Origin: Liminaster sp964567855
GTDB taxonomy: Bacteria; Bacteroidota; Bacteroidia; Bacteroidales; UBA3663
NCBI GenBank assembly: GCA_964567855.1
Contig: CAZMOE010000008.1
Coordinates: 1-64,000, forward strand
Direction: 5' to 3'
DNA length: 64,000 bases
Each line of letters opens with the position of its first letter. Within the stretch, counting starts at the first letter, position 1. This document shows positions 35,291-45,311 of this stretch, one piece after another. Under the pieces are notes generated by a model. The model did no database searches, was not told the DNA's origin, and saw only the letters and a program-made list of their open reading frames with translations. Both the position numbers and the translations under genes were made by a program.

Positions 35291-36937
35291 TTAAAATCCG
35301 CCTCCGACTACCGCAGCAGTCCCTTCACGAAGGGCGACAGGAATCCGATGCGTTCCACAACCGGACGGTTCCGTCAGCGACACACCGGGAACGGTATGGA
35401 TGAAACGGATATCGGAAGATTTTTCTCCCCCGATGATCAAAGTAAGCGAATCGGAAGGTGTGGAAAATCGGACACGGTCGAATGTCACGCGGCGTGCATC
35501 TAAAAAATGGATTCTTTCATTGTCTGCAGCGATATCCAGATTCCGCAAAGTGAAACCATCGACATCATCCAATGCGCGGACAAGTTCACGGCAATGAATT
35601 CGCCCGTTCTCAATGGAAACATCCGAAAGCGGCGCCTCCGGAATACAATGCCCGGTCATCAGCCGATCCGCCGAAGCGACAACAAAATCACGTATATGTA
35701 TATTGCGGACGACGGGAGTCAAAGGCGTCATCTCTCTGGCGGGAACACGCGCCGCCAGCTCGCCGACATATTTGGACTGCCCCAGCAGATCCCACGTGAA
35801 AGCCTCTCTGACATCATTCATACGGATACGCTCGCAAAAGAATCCGTCTACCCCTCCCCCTCGGTTACGGCGGGTCTTGAAGCGGACGGCCCGATCGTTA
35901 CCCTGAAAGACACAATCATGCACGTAGACGTTGCGGATATGACCGGCAGTCTCACTGCCGCATGTGATACCGCCATGCCCGCTCAGGGCCAGACAATGAC
36001 GAATCAGGATATTCTCTGTCGGACGATTGACGCGGATACCGTCTTCCGCGCGACCGGCTTTCATGGTGAAACAATCGTCTCCGTTGCTGAGTGTACAATA
36101 TTCTATCAACACATTGCGGCTTGACTCGATGTCGATTCCATCACCAGTAGGAATACCGACGGAATAAACCGTGACGCCGCGAACAATCACACTGTCGCAG
36201 TAGATCGGCACGATATTCCAAGTCACACCCTGCTTGATGGTGATGCCTTCGATAAGCACGCGACGGCAATCGACAGGCGAAATGGCCTTCGGCCGGTAAA
36301 AGGAACGACCACACAGACCGTCGCCGCCCCTTGCGGCAATCGGGAGACGATAATCTATTTCCTGTTCGATGACTTTCGTATTGCTGCGGGCGGTCCGAAC
36401 TTCAGTATCAGGCGCCGGCCCGAAAATAATTCCTCTGCCCGTCACTGCGATATCCTCCTGTCCCAGCGCGTAGATGAAAGCACCCGATCCCATCAGTTCG
36501 ATGCCCTCCACCCGGGTAAAAACAGCCGGCTGATAGTCGGCCACACTTCCGCTGAAATGCAATTCAGCCCCTTCGGCAATGTGCAGGTTGACCCGGCTCT
36601 TCAACTCAATACGTCCGGACCGCCACCGGCCGTGCGGGATGACCACCATACCACCTCCTCGCCGGCTCACCTCGTCGATCAAAGTGTTCACAAGATCTGT
36701 GATCATGCTATCCGGTTGGGCGCCCCGCTCCCGAATGTCTATGCACAAAGCCGGAAATTCCGGACGGTGCAAAGTAGGAAAAAAGAACGGGACACCCTCC
36801 GGCGGTACTATTGTATCGGGCAGGAGTTGTGCCCCCACCTCTCCCATCTCCGGGATAACAACCTGCGGAATAGCCCGGCTTTTTACCATCCAACATATCC
36901 CTGCCAAAACGAAAATCCATATTCTGCAATTTTTCAT
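35291..36937 (-). CDS. GH28 polygalacturonase-family hydrolase
   Basis: 548 residues with a signal peptide (IWIFVLAGICWMVKS). The right-handed beta-helix carries all GH28 signatures: TGDGID (264-269), NGDD with Asp287/Asp288, GHGG with His321 and RFKT (352-355). The family cleaves alpha-1,4-galacturonic linkages in homogalacturonan, or acts on rhamnogalacturonan; which of these cannot be told. It is last in the run GH106, six-hairpin, GH78, GH28 (15 bases after GH78). Confidence 0.92.
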   Translation of the reverse strand: MKNCRIWIFVLAGICWMVKSRAIPQVVIPEMGEVGAQLLPDTIVPPEGVPFFFPTLHRPEFPALCIDIRERGAQPDSMITDLVNTLIDEVSRRGGGMVVIPHGRWRSGRIELKSRVNLHIAEGAELHFSGSVADYQPAVFTRVEGIELMGSGAFIYALGQEDIAVTGRGIIFGPAPDTEVRTARSNTKVIEQEIDYRLPIAARGGDGLCGRSFYRPKAISPVDCRRVLIEGITIKQGVTWNIVPIYCDSVIVRGVTVYSVGIPTGDGIDIESSRNVLIEYCTLSNGDDCFTMKAGRAEDGIRVNRPTENILIRHCLALSGHGGITCGSETAGHIRNVYVHDCVFQGNDRAVRFKTRRNRGGGVDGFFCERIRMNDVREAFTWDLLGQSKYVGELAARVPAREMTPLTPVVRNIHIRDFVVASADRLMTGHCIPEAPLSDVSIENGRIHCRELVRALDDVDGFTLRNLDIAADNERIHFLDARRVTFDRVRFSTPSDSLTLIIGGEKSSDIRFIHTVPGVSLTEPSGCGTHRIPVALREGTAAVVGGGF

Positions 36938-36952
36938 ATCTCAATTCTATCG

Positions 36953-39652
36953 TTATTTCAATTTCAGATTCCGGAACCAATGCCTACCGGAATTCAACCG
37001 CTTCACTTTACCATCAGGCAAATGCACCTCCGCTGTGGTATTAGGCGGCAATACGATCATCCATTCTATACCGGAATCCCGACGGTGCCATTCGCTCCGG
37101 ATAAGCCCATAAGGCGACCGATGCGAGGCCACGACCCCGGAGAGCGCCTCCGTATGGAAATCGGGCCTCATGATAACATGTTTGAAACCGGGAATGGAAA
37201 GATCGCTGCTGATTCCCGCCAGATTTTCAAAACACCAAGGCAACAAATCTCCCAACAGCATAACATGATTACCACTATTCATCGAAGGATTGGCGGTATT
37301 GCCGTTCCATAATTCCCAGATCGTGGTCGCTCCGTTCTTTAGCATATATCCCCAACCGGGATATTCCTCGTTGGAGGCGATCCTGTAAGCAATGTCGCCA
37401 CAGCCGATAGAAGAAAGGTAGCGCATCAGCCACTGGATGCCGATCACCCCGCAACTTAAACGTCCCTCATTCTTCTCGACAATCGTCTTGATCAGCGTAC
37501 GGCGTACAGCCTCTTCCTCATTTGCAGGAACAATGCCCATAGCCAATGGCATTAAGTTAGCCGTCACTGTAGAATTGCCATACGTACCCTCTTTCAAAAA
37601 TTCAGCATTGATCGCCTGGCATGTTATTGCCGCCTCTTTTTTATAATAATCCGCATCCGCGTTCCTATTCAAACGAACAGCATGACGCGCCATCATCTTG
37701 CAAAGATAAAAGTAGTAGCAAGAAGAGATGAGCCGGCCTTCCGTAACCCGTGCGGGATCTTTGCTGTGAACCAGTGTAAGTTTTTCAGGTGGTACGCACC
37801 AATCGCCGTATCGGTCGTAAGTGATCAATCCTTTGTCATAAGACCTGCCGCGCACATAACGCAACCACTTGTCGATAAAGGGGTAGCATCTGTCCATCGG
37901 GCGAAAATCTCCATACTGGCGATACAGCATCTCGCAACCGAACGGAAGTGCTGCCGGCCAAGTGATATTGGTATTATAAAGCCGCCAATAGGCAGGAGCG
38001 ACATCGGAAAGCGCTCCCTCGGGGCGTTGGGAGTCACATATGTCCCGCAACCATTTTCCGTACAACGGATAAACATCCAATAAATAGCTTTCACCCAGAC
38101 ATCCGGTCGTACGATCACCCAACCACGGCATCCGCTCATCCCGCTGCGGACAATCAATGGGCATTCCCTTATAATTACTACGGATTCCCCGCAAGGCGGC
38201 CTGCACAATGCTGTTCAATGTCTCATTCCCTTCTATAGTAATATAATTTCCTTCGGCTGATAAATCGTCGCTCAGCAACAAACGCTCCACATCATTGACT
38301 TGAAGATCCTTGACGCCGGTAATTTCCGCATACCGGAAACCGAACCAAGTGAATTCCGGCTGCCACAGGGCCTCCCGACCGTTACCGATATAGAAAGCCG
38401 CTTGCTCGGCACTGCGCAAATTATCTGTATAAAGCCGTGTGCCATCATGGGAAAGCAATTCGGCGTGCCGGATGCAGACCGTGTCTCCCTTAGCCGGCCG
38501 CAAACGGAGACGGAGCACACCGGCGCCATTCGTACCGAAGTCAAGAATATAACGTTCCCCATACCGTCGGATATCGACCGGCCTTTCAACCGCATATACC
38601 CGCACCGGCTCGGTAATATTGCCATGCATTTCACCACCGGGATCACCAACCGTTTCAGCATACGGCCAATTACGGTCGTCATATCCCGGCATCGTCCAAC
38701 CGGGGAATTCCAATCGGCTGTCATACATCTCCCCATCATACAAATTGGAGTAACGCACGGCACCTTCGGTATTCAGCCGCCAGGAACTATCGGTCGCAAT
38801 GGTCTCGGTAGTACCGTCAGCATATTCAAGAATCAAATCGAGACGCAAACGGGGCGTTCCGTAGGTCGTGCGCACATTAGCCTGGTAGTTCTGGGCCGGA
38901 GCAAAAAAATAACCGGCCTCGACCACAACGCCGATAGCATTATCGTCACCCAACATAGAGGTGACATCATAGCTGTTGTAAGCCACGGTTCGAGTGAAAT
39001 CGGTAGGTACCGGTGTCAGCCAGTCATCTCCGACGCGCCTACCATTGAGATACAGAACATAAGTACCTAAGCCAGAAACATGGACAGTGGCACGACGCAG
39101 ATTGCCGTGAGCGCGAAATTCTTTTCTGAAATAACGCCCCGTACAACGACTGTGCTGCGTGCTGCTGTCATGTACAAGCAAAGTGTCGGTACCAATCCAC
39201 ACCCCCCGCCACAGGGAATCGTTCAGCAAGCCGGTGGTCCACATCGCGACAGGACTCCAATCGGTATGTTTTTTCCCTGCCACACCACGGACACGCCAAA
39301 AATAGGCACGATTGGGCTGCAAAACAAGTGTGCCGGGGTCAACCCATTGCGAAGTGCTACTCTCGACCCAGCCGGAATCCCAAACATCGCCTTCGCAATG
39401 TTCCGCCTTTTCACGAGAAGAGGAGACAATGAGCCGGTAAGCCGTTTGCCGCACACCGTTACGACCGGAAACCCACTGCCAACCGAAACGCGGCTGCAAT
39501 TCATCAAGCCCCATAGGGGCCTCACGGCCTTCGACAGTCAGGGAGGTAAGCTCACAAGATCTCTTTTCCGAAACATGCTTTCCGGAAACTGGTAACATGT
39601 GGCCGCTCCATGCGGCCACTATAAATAGAAGGTATAATAAGCTCTTTTTCAT
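36953..39652 (-). CDS. GH78 alpha-L-rhamnosidase
   Basis: 899 residues with a signal peptide. N-terminal beta domains (to about 450, including the fibronectin-like opening and the jelly-roll GRYFRKEFRAHGN region) precede the (alpha/alpha)6 catalytic barrel. The family motif DCPQRDER (500-507) holds the catalytic acid Glu506, and NGATTIWELWNG carries the likely second catalytic Glu. It ends with the usual C-terminal beta-sandwich (HLPDGKVKRLNSGRHWF). It removes terminal alpha-L-rhamnose. Together with GH106 next door, it points to a rhamnose-bearing substrate. Confidence 0.93.
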   Translation of the reverse strand: MKKSLLYLLFIVAAWSGHMLPVSGKHVSEKRSCELTSLTVEGREAPMGLDELQPRFGWQWVSGRNGVRQTAYRLIVSSSREKAEHCEGDVWDSGWVESSTSQWVDPGTLVLQPNRAYFWRVRGVAGKKHTDWSPVAMWTTGLLNDSLWRGVWIGTDTLLVHDSSTQHSRCTGRYFRKEFRAHGNLRRATVHVSGLGTYVLYLNGRRVGDDWLTPVPTDFTRTVAYNSYDVTSMLGDDNAIGVVVEAGYFFAPAQNYQANVRTTYGTPRLRLDLILEYADGTTETIATDSSWRLNTEGAVRYSNLYDGEMYDSRLEFPGWTMPGYDDRNWPYAETVGDPGGEMHGNITEPVRVYAVERPVDIRRYGERYILDFGTNGAGVLRLRLRPAKGDTVCIRHAELLSHDGTRLYTDNLRSAEQAAFYIGNGREALWQPEFTWFGFRYAEITGVKDLQVNDVERLLLSDDLSAEGNYITIEGNETLNSIVQAALRGIRSNYKGMPIDCPQRDERMPWLGDRTTGCLGESYLLDVYPLYGKWLRDICDSQRPEGALSDVAPAYWRLYNTNITWPAALPFGCEMLYRQYGDFRPMDRCYPFIDKWLRYVRGRSYDKGLITYDRYGDWCVPPEKLTLVHSKDPARVTEGRLISSCYYFYLCKMMARHAVRLNRNADADYYKKEAAITCQAINAEFLKEGTYGNSTVTANLMPLAMGIVPANEEEAVRRTLIKTIVEKNEGRLSCGVIGIQWLMRYLSSIGCGDIAYRIASNEEYPGWGYMLKNGATTIWELWNGNTANPSMNSGNHVMLLGDLLPWCFENLAGISSDLSIPGFKHVIMRPDFHTEALSGVVASHRSPYGLIRSEWHRRDSGIEWMIVLPPNTTAEVHLPDGKVKRLNSGRHWFRNLKLK

Positions 39653-39662
39653 ATTCTATCTA

Positions 39663-41729
39663 TCATTTAAAATAATCACACCACTTCAAATAATACATCA
39701 GCGCAAAATCCTGATCATTGGCCATTGGATCGAGAAAGCCTGCCGTCTGCCCGTTGACACGGGTCGGATATATCCAGGCGCATCCGCCACGTCCCTCTTC
39801 CGTAAAAAGGCAAAGATTGCCTTCGAGAATGGTACGCGCACGCTCCATATAACTCCTGTCGCCGGTACAAAGACTGTAGTTAGCGTAACAATCGGCCGTA
39901 ATGCAACTCCAATAATGAGGCATGGTATCTCCCCAATAACGATGCTTGCCGAACCAAAAGCCGTCCCAATGGCGAATGGCGATATTGTTGAGATGATAAC
40001 TGGGCTGATTCCCTCCAAAGGCCTCGACAACAGGCAACAGACGGCGGGCAGCATCCAAATAGCGTTGTTCGCCGGTCACAAGATACATTTCACAAATAAA
40101 GTCAACCGAGGGAGCGACAATACTCTGCTCATAGTTCACTTCAAACTTAGGATAGTTCACTCCGTTGGCAATATAAACATCGGCCGCTTTGCGATATTCG
40201 CCCAACAGCGTATCGGCCTCGGCGGTCATCCCATTTTTACGTAGCAACTCCAGACTTTGAACGACGGGCACGTCAATGGTGTAAAATCCGTAGCCGCCTG
40301 CACGATAGGCCGCCATCTGGGTGCGGTAGCCATCCGTCAGGTATTGCTTGTTACCGGTCGCCATGAAGGTTTCAAAATAAAAATGAGCGACCCAAGGATA
40401 GTTATAGATACGATGCTTGGATTTTCTATCCCATTCGGACCAAGTTTTATAATCCGGATCCTGTATTGCAGTACGTACAAAGCGAGCGTACTTAACCAAC
40501 GCGTCGCGCAAACGACGATCCTTTGTGCGCCAGCATTGTTTCGCCAGAAAAATCCCCATTCCGACACGCTCTCTACCCTCACTCAAATCGCTGCGTTTAT
40601 TGCCTTTCATCCAGTTGAGATAAAGTGTTCCGGTTTCATTGTCATAAGGAAGCAATGCGCCGTCTCTCGGATCACCGGGACAATCATATTGTTGATGTGA
40701 AACGATAAAATCGGCGCGGCGGGCTATAAGATCATTGACATTACATGTTCCCAACAATTCTATACGGGTTCCCATGCCATCGGCATATCTACATTCGACA
40801 CCGATATGGCCTATACGGTCCACTTTATAGTCCGCGGTCAGCATTCCGTCACGATAAACGGTCTTGATGGCTCTTCCGTCCACATAAAAACGACCGTTCA
40901 TTAGCCGGGCACAGGCTTCGGCAGTTCGGGCATCTGCTCGCAGCCGAACTTTATCTCCAGCCTCGGCGACATAACGATCGGCCCCGGCGACAATACCGCC
41001 ATAGGCGAGCAGTTTTGCATAGAAGTCCTGCTCGCCGGCATGAGCAAACAACCGCCATTCAATGGTATCACTCTCTCCAGGAGCCAAACGGCGATCCGAA
41101 GGAGCAAGACAAATGATACCGCGGGTATTGGACATTCCTTTCCGGCTGTCCCGTTCTTTAATGACATATCCGTCCAGACTGCCACGGGTAAGCATCAACC
41201 CCAGATGAGGAGCAGCTCCGCCCATACGCAAAGCATACACATAAGCGGCATTTCCCCCGGCCCAAATATGAGCATGACAACGATGGGAAACGCACGTGGC
41301 GGCATCCGGATAGTTATCGTTGAAAGGGGTATTGATTTCCATCTCATTTAAAAAAATACTCTTGGAAGAGATGTTCTTAAAAATATACTGTTCCACAAGA
41401 TCATCCCCGTGACAGAATCTCGCAACATTCAATTCGACACGACCGTCGATATGATATACACTACCCGTCCGACCGACACGGTCAGCCACCGTCCAGGCAA
41501 CAGTTTTTTCATTATCCAAACGGACGCTTCCTAAGCCCCAGCCCCATTCCCGACCGATCCATTCATATTGACGGCCATCGGGACTGACAATCCAATTCAT
41601 GCCGGACGGGTCTCCGTCAATGGTTATTCGGGTAATTCCGCCGGTTTCGGGTGCCACGTCCATTCGAACCTTCTGTGCGTAAAGTGAAACTGCGGTTATC
41701 GATATCAGAAATAAAATAATTTTTTTCAT
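39663..41729 (-). CDS. Putative six-hairpin (alpha/alpha)6 glycosidase, family uncertain
   Basis: 688 residues from ATG 41727-41729, which gives a good signal peptide (KKIILFLISITAVSLYA); the frame runs on to 41804 without sense. The first about 330 residues are a beta-sandwich (VRMDVAPETGGITRITIDGD...). The rest is a helical toroid with repeated aromatic motifs (YNYPWVAHFYFETFMATGNKQYL, SVDFICEMYLVTGEQRYLDA, HYWSCITADCYANYSLCTGD). This layout recalls GH88/GH105/GH154-type uronyl-active enzymes, but none of their exact motifs can be confirmed. It lies 71 bases after GH106 and 10 before GH78. Confidence 0.6.
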   Translation of the reverse strand: MKKIILFLISITAVSLYAQKVRMDVAPETGGITRITIDGDPSGMNWIVSPDGRQYEWIGREWGWGLGSVRLDNEKTVAWTVADRVGRTGSVYHIDGRVELNVARFCHGDDLVEQYIFKNISSKSIFLNEMEINTPFNDNYPDAATCVSHRCHAHIWAGGNAAYVYALRMGGAAPHLGLMLTRGSLDGYVIKERDSRKGMSNTRGIICLAPSDRRLAPGESDTIEWRLFAHAGEQDFYAKLLAYGGIVAGADRYVAEAGDKVRLRADARTAEACARLMNGRFYVDGRAIKTVYRDGMLTADYKVDRIGHIGVECRYADGMGTRIELLGTCNVNDLIARRADFIVSHQQYDCPGDPRDGALLPYDNETGTLYLNWMKGNKRSDLSEGRERVGMGIFLAKQCWRTKDRRLRDALVKYARFVRTAIQDPDYKTWSEWDRKSKHRIYNYPWVAHFYFETFMATGNKQYLTDGYRTQMAAYRAGGYGFYTIDVPVVQSLELLRKNGMTAEADTLLGEYRKAADVYIANGVNYPKFEVNYEQSIVAPSVDFICEMYLVTGEQRYLDAARRLLPVVEAFGGNQPSYHLNNIAIRHWDGFWFGKHRYWGDTMPHYWSCITADCYANYSLCTGDRSYMERARTILEGNLCLFTEEGRGGCAWIYPTRVNGQTAGFLDPMANDQDFALMYYLKWCDYFK

Positions 41730-41800
41730 CAGAAGTAAGTTTTGAATTAAATAATAGTTCCGCCCCAGACGAAAGCCGGGCTTCAACCAGAGATAAACGC

Positions 41801-44800
41801 TCAATGGTTACCGGAACACCGGCCACCGGTCTCCGCCACAATCCAGAAGGCCGCGGTCAGGCCAGAAGGCAACAACGCATCATCCGGATGCACAACGGAA
41901 GGATAAGCATAAGTGACACGCCCGGTTTCCGAAAGCGAGCAATCATAAATCATTCTGTTGACCAATGAATTGGCCACATGAATCTCTACTTTATTCATGC
42001 CGGGAACCAGAAAATCGGTCACGTCGACCATTTCCGGAGAACACCAGACGACACCGGCGTCGCAGCCGTTTATATATACATGCGCACCGAAACAAGATGT
42101 TTCCAATCCTAAATACATCCGCCCATGAATGGTGTCGACCGTTACCTCTTTCCGATAAACCGCAGTGCCGGAATAATAGCGTACTGAGGGATCGGTATGT
42201 GTCGTCCAATCGATAAGGCTATCGAACAGAATTTCGCCGGCTCCTCCTGCCCGTTCATCAAAACAGACGCTCCAGGCCCCGTCTATAGGAATGCGGGAGC
42301 TCCCTGCCGCAGGCCGTTCAAAGGCGGGAAGAGAATCATTCCGATCGGAAATAACGATGAAAGAAGATTCCCGAGGATGGAAATCGAGATCCAAGGTGAC
42401 GGAACGGCCGTCGGCCCGGATAACAGGCAAAGCAAATCGTTCTCCGGTCACGCTATTCCACCATTGCGCATAACGGCCCGCCGCTTGAAAAGTAAACCGG
42501 TTGTGTTCGGCTGTATCTTTGTGATTGTCGATAAAGAAAACATCCGCATCACTAAGCCGGCGACGGGAGAAATAAAGCCGGTTGCTGTGCGTATCACCAA
42601 CAGCCAGAGAAACATCGGCGGATATACCCGCACAAGCGACAACCTCAGACAGCGGCATCCCCCAATATACCCTTCCGCGACCATATTTTTTGTAGCCGGC
42701 CGGAGTATTGTCCCACATGGCGTCCACCAATGCCCGGTAAGCCGCATCCTGCCCCACATCGGCCGCCGATCCGGAACCGATAGGACGTCCGCCATACACT
42801 TTGGCACCTTTTTCTACCAAACGGGCCATGGCCTGCAATGCCTTGAACGTAATATCGCCATTGCGAGGCAAAACCATAAGCTCATATTGCACTCCGTCGG
42901 GCAGAACAATCCTACCGTCGGAAACATCCATACGCGAAACCAACGCGTCGGTGGTGAACGCATCGAAATCGAAACCTCCGGGAATTTCCGGCAAGCGATA
43001 AGTCAGGATCTTGACCGGAGCATTTTCTCCCAAATAAATGCAAAGCTGCGCGGCCGGTTTTCCCTGACGCAGAACATAGGCATTACGCGCCTGATAATCC
43101 CAGAACGGACGGCTGTAAGGCCAAAACGTATTATTGCGATGAATGCAGTAATGCCGCCCGCCGCCGGTATTGCCAGGATAACGATCTGCCGCCCAAGGCT
43201 GATAGGCAGATGCACAGACAACGAACTCATTGATGCCGTAGGCATAGGCATAATCGGCCAATTGTTTCAGATCGGACAGCGATGCGGAGAATTTCGCATC
43301 GGTATAGGCCTCGGCCGAAGCAACGGTCTTACCGTAAAGATGCGCGGCGGAGGCACTCTCCTTGATATCGTAATTACCCTCGGGATGGATGGCCCAAAAT
43401 TCACCTTGCGGCTTGTCAACCTTACTCTTGGCAAGAATAGGATCGCCTGGGATACAGAGTGCATTGCCGATGGCCTGGGCCGTAAATGTCAGACCCCGGT
43501 CATGGCAGAGACGACTGATAGTTCCGTAATAATTGTCGGCCATCAGATCGGCAATATTACGGCGAACGTCGAAAAGAATCCGCTCGGAGAGAGCCGTGCT
43601 ATCGACCACATACCCCATCATCACCGGCAGATAAGGAATAAGATCATATCCACGCCTTGCTTCAAATTCCCCGGCGAAGCTATCCGTCCAATTCTGCGAT
43701 CCGGCCTCGTGGCTATCCATCGCGACACCGACCAGACAACCGCTTTTGCTGACCAAAAGCGAATCATGAATACGCGCCACATAATTTTTCCATTGGACTT
43801 CGGCTGCCTGACGGGATAACTTGTCGCATTCCAGCCCCATCAGGTTCCTGCGACCGTGTTTGATTTTCTTACCGGTCGGGACTGCGTAAAAGCGCATGAT
43901 TTTCCACCGGCCAGCAGGTACCTCCCAGCGGAGCATTCCTATTGTATCCATCCGGTCGGTCAGGTTCACGATGTCGCGCGATGCTATCACTTCGCCGGCA
44001 ACATATCCCGGTTGTCGGCACGGTTCTATATATTCGGCATGCAGACCCACTTTTTCCTCCCACTGGTCTACCCGCGCCGAAGAATGCAATACAACCCTGC
44101 CCAATTGCAATGCCGTATTGGAGATACTGTCATGCCACCAGTCGTGAAGATTCAGCCGGTAACAGGCGGCTGTTTCTGCATCGAAAGCAATGGTTTTTAC
44201 ATTAATTCCGCCATGAGCTGTGTAGATGGGACGGAGATCGCAGACCTTTCTGTAATTCACACCGTCGTCAGAGGCCTCTAAGCTTCCAGGCGAAGGCAAT
44301 TCAAAGAAACCGGTTCCCACAAATGTATCGGAAGGCGGACCCGGAACATTCGTTGCGCTGGTAGTCGCCTTACCACGGGGTTTCATCTCATAAGAAACGG
44401 CCCGGGCTGTGAACGGCCGGTCAAAATCAAGATTCACATAAATATTACCATGACGCAAAGAGGCCTCTTTCTGCAACACAGCAACGGCACCCTCCTCCCC
44501 CAATATGCGGGTAAGATCCTTTATTTCTCCGGCATTGGTCGAGACACAGATTTTCCGGCAGGAAAAATCCTCATCCGATTCGCCGACAGGGAAAGCCAGC
44601 ACCGCTATATCCTTATAATATCCGAGGTTGGCACGAGGTGCCGGCAACATTCCGGCAAATTCCCGGCCGCCGGCCACAATAAGTTCCTCCGCCTGGAGCC
44701 GCTTCATAGCGAGGGCCGGAGTAATCCAGGGGCCGCCGGCAACAAAACCGTTGGAAACATGCACCTCGAAGCTCAGCCCCAGCCGCTCGGCCTCTTCTGC

Positions 44801-45136
44801 CGAAAAACGCAGCATCTGCCACCACTCATCGCAAAAGGCGGGAAAGGCATGTTCCATTTTGCCATGTGTCTGGTCATAATAAACAACCCCTCCGACACCG
44901 GCACTCCTGAAAGCCTCCAGATCGGCGGTAATCCCTTCACGCGTGGTCTCAGTCTCTCCATGAAACCACCAGACTTTGGTACGGGTACTGTCCTGCGGAT
45001 GTTCAAAACCGTATAAGGCCTCCTCGAAACCGGCATCCCTCCCGGAGCGGCGGGAATCACAGGACGAAAAGAGAAGCAGACACAGCCACACTGCGGCAAA
45101 AAGCATCTTGAAGATAATACGGGGTATATTTCTCAT
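41801..45136 (-). CDS. GH106 alpha-L-rhamnosidase, lipoprotein
   Basis: 1111 residues. The N-terminus LFAAVWLCLLLFSS followed by Cys26 is a textbook lipoprotein signal, so the enzyme is probably displayed on a membrane. The opening TKVWWFHGETETTREGITADLEAFRSAGVGGVVYYD and later EFVVCASAYQPWAADRYPGNTGG are characteristic of GH106. The C-terminus carries a galactose-binding-like domain (MYLGLETSCFGAHVYINGCDAG). GH106 enzymes remove alpha-L-rhamnose, including backbone rhamnose of rhamnogalacturonan-I oligosaccharides. First gene of the GH106 to GH28 run. Confidence 0.88.
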   Translation of the reverse strand: MRNIPRIIFKMLFAAVWLCLLLFSSCDSRRSGRDAGFEEALYGFEHPQDSTRTKVWWFHGETETTREGITADLEAFRSAGVGGVVYYDQTHGKMEHAFPAFCDEWWQMLRFSAEEAERLGLSFEVHVSNGFVAGGPWITPALAMKRLQAEELIVAGGREFAGMLPAPRANLGYYKDIAVLAFPVGESDEDFSCRKICVSTNAGEIKDLTRILGEEGAVAVLQKEASLRHGNIYVNLDFDRPFTARAVSYEMKPRGKATTSATNVPGPPSDTFVGTGFFELPSPGSLEASDDGVNYRKVCDLRPIYTAHGGINVKTIAFDAETAACYRLNLHDWWHDSISNTALQLGRVVLHSSARVDQWEEKVGLHAEYIEPCRQPGYVAGEVIASRDIVNLTDRMDTIGMLRWEVPAGRWKIMRFYAVPTGKKIKHGRRNLMGLECDKLSRQAAEVQWKNYVARIHDSLLVSKSGCLVGVAMDSHEAGSQNWTDSFAGEFEARRGYDLIPYLPVMMGYVVDSTALSERILFDVRRNIADLMADNYYGTISRLCHDRGLTFTAQAIGNALCIPGDPILAKSKVDKPQGEFWAIHPEGNYDIKESASAAHLYGKTVASAEAYTDAKFSASLSDLKQLADYAYAYGINEFVVCASAYQPWAADRYPGNTGGGRHYCIHRNNTFWPYSRPFWDYQARNAYVLRQGKPAAQLCIYLGENAPVKILTYRLPEIPGGFDFDAFTTDALVSRMDVSDGRIVLPDGVQYELMVLPRNGDITFKALQAMARLVEKGAKVYGGRPIGSGSAADVGQDAAYRALVDAMWDNTPAGYKKYGRGRVYWGMPLSEVVACAGISADVSLAVGDTHSNRLYFSRRRLSDADVFFIDNHKDTAEHNRFTFQAAGRYAQWWNSVTGERFALPVIRADGRSVTLDLDFHPRESSFIVISDRNDSLPAFERPAAGSSRIPIDGAWSVCFDERAGGAGEILFDSLIDWTTHTDPSVRYYSGTAVYRKEVTVDTIHGRMYLGLETSCFGAHVYINGCDAGVVWCSPEMVDVTDFLVPGMNKVEIHVANSLVNRMIYDCSLSETGRVTYAYPSVVHPDDALLPSGLTAAFWIVAETGGRCSGNH

Positions 45137-45210
45137 AAGAACAATAATATTTTCAATCGTTTAATATGTAGAAGGCGAAGATATCCGACCCTGGAAAATA
45201 TATAAGGCAA

Positions 45211-45218
45211 CAAATATA
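45211..45218 (-). promoter_or_regulatory. -7 box TATATTTG for the GH106 operon
   Basis: TAnnTTTG element on the minus strand, 74 bases before the GH106 ATG; the -33 element is weak. Confidence 0.4.
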
Positions 45219-45239
45219 CGTATTTTTCGATAAACAGAG

Positions 45240-45292
45240 GGATTTCCGGCGTCAATCTCCAAAGCAGCGTAGCCGTTACAGATGGATAACGC
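45240..45292 (-). terminator. Hairpin downstream of GH2
   Basis: A dyad with arms around GGATTTCCGGCGT (left) and ACGCCGGAATCC (right), with one bulged base and a spacer of about 30 bases. Its position between the GH2 stop and the GH106 promoter box suggests GH2 is transcribed separately. Confidence 0.4.
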
Positions 45293-45311
45293 CGGAATCC
45301 CCCCACCGTCA

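Noticed and set aside
42197..43819. A 540-codon plus-strand open frame opposite GH106
   Set aside because: Mirror frame of the GH106 coding sequence with no recognisable motif or signal.
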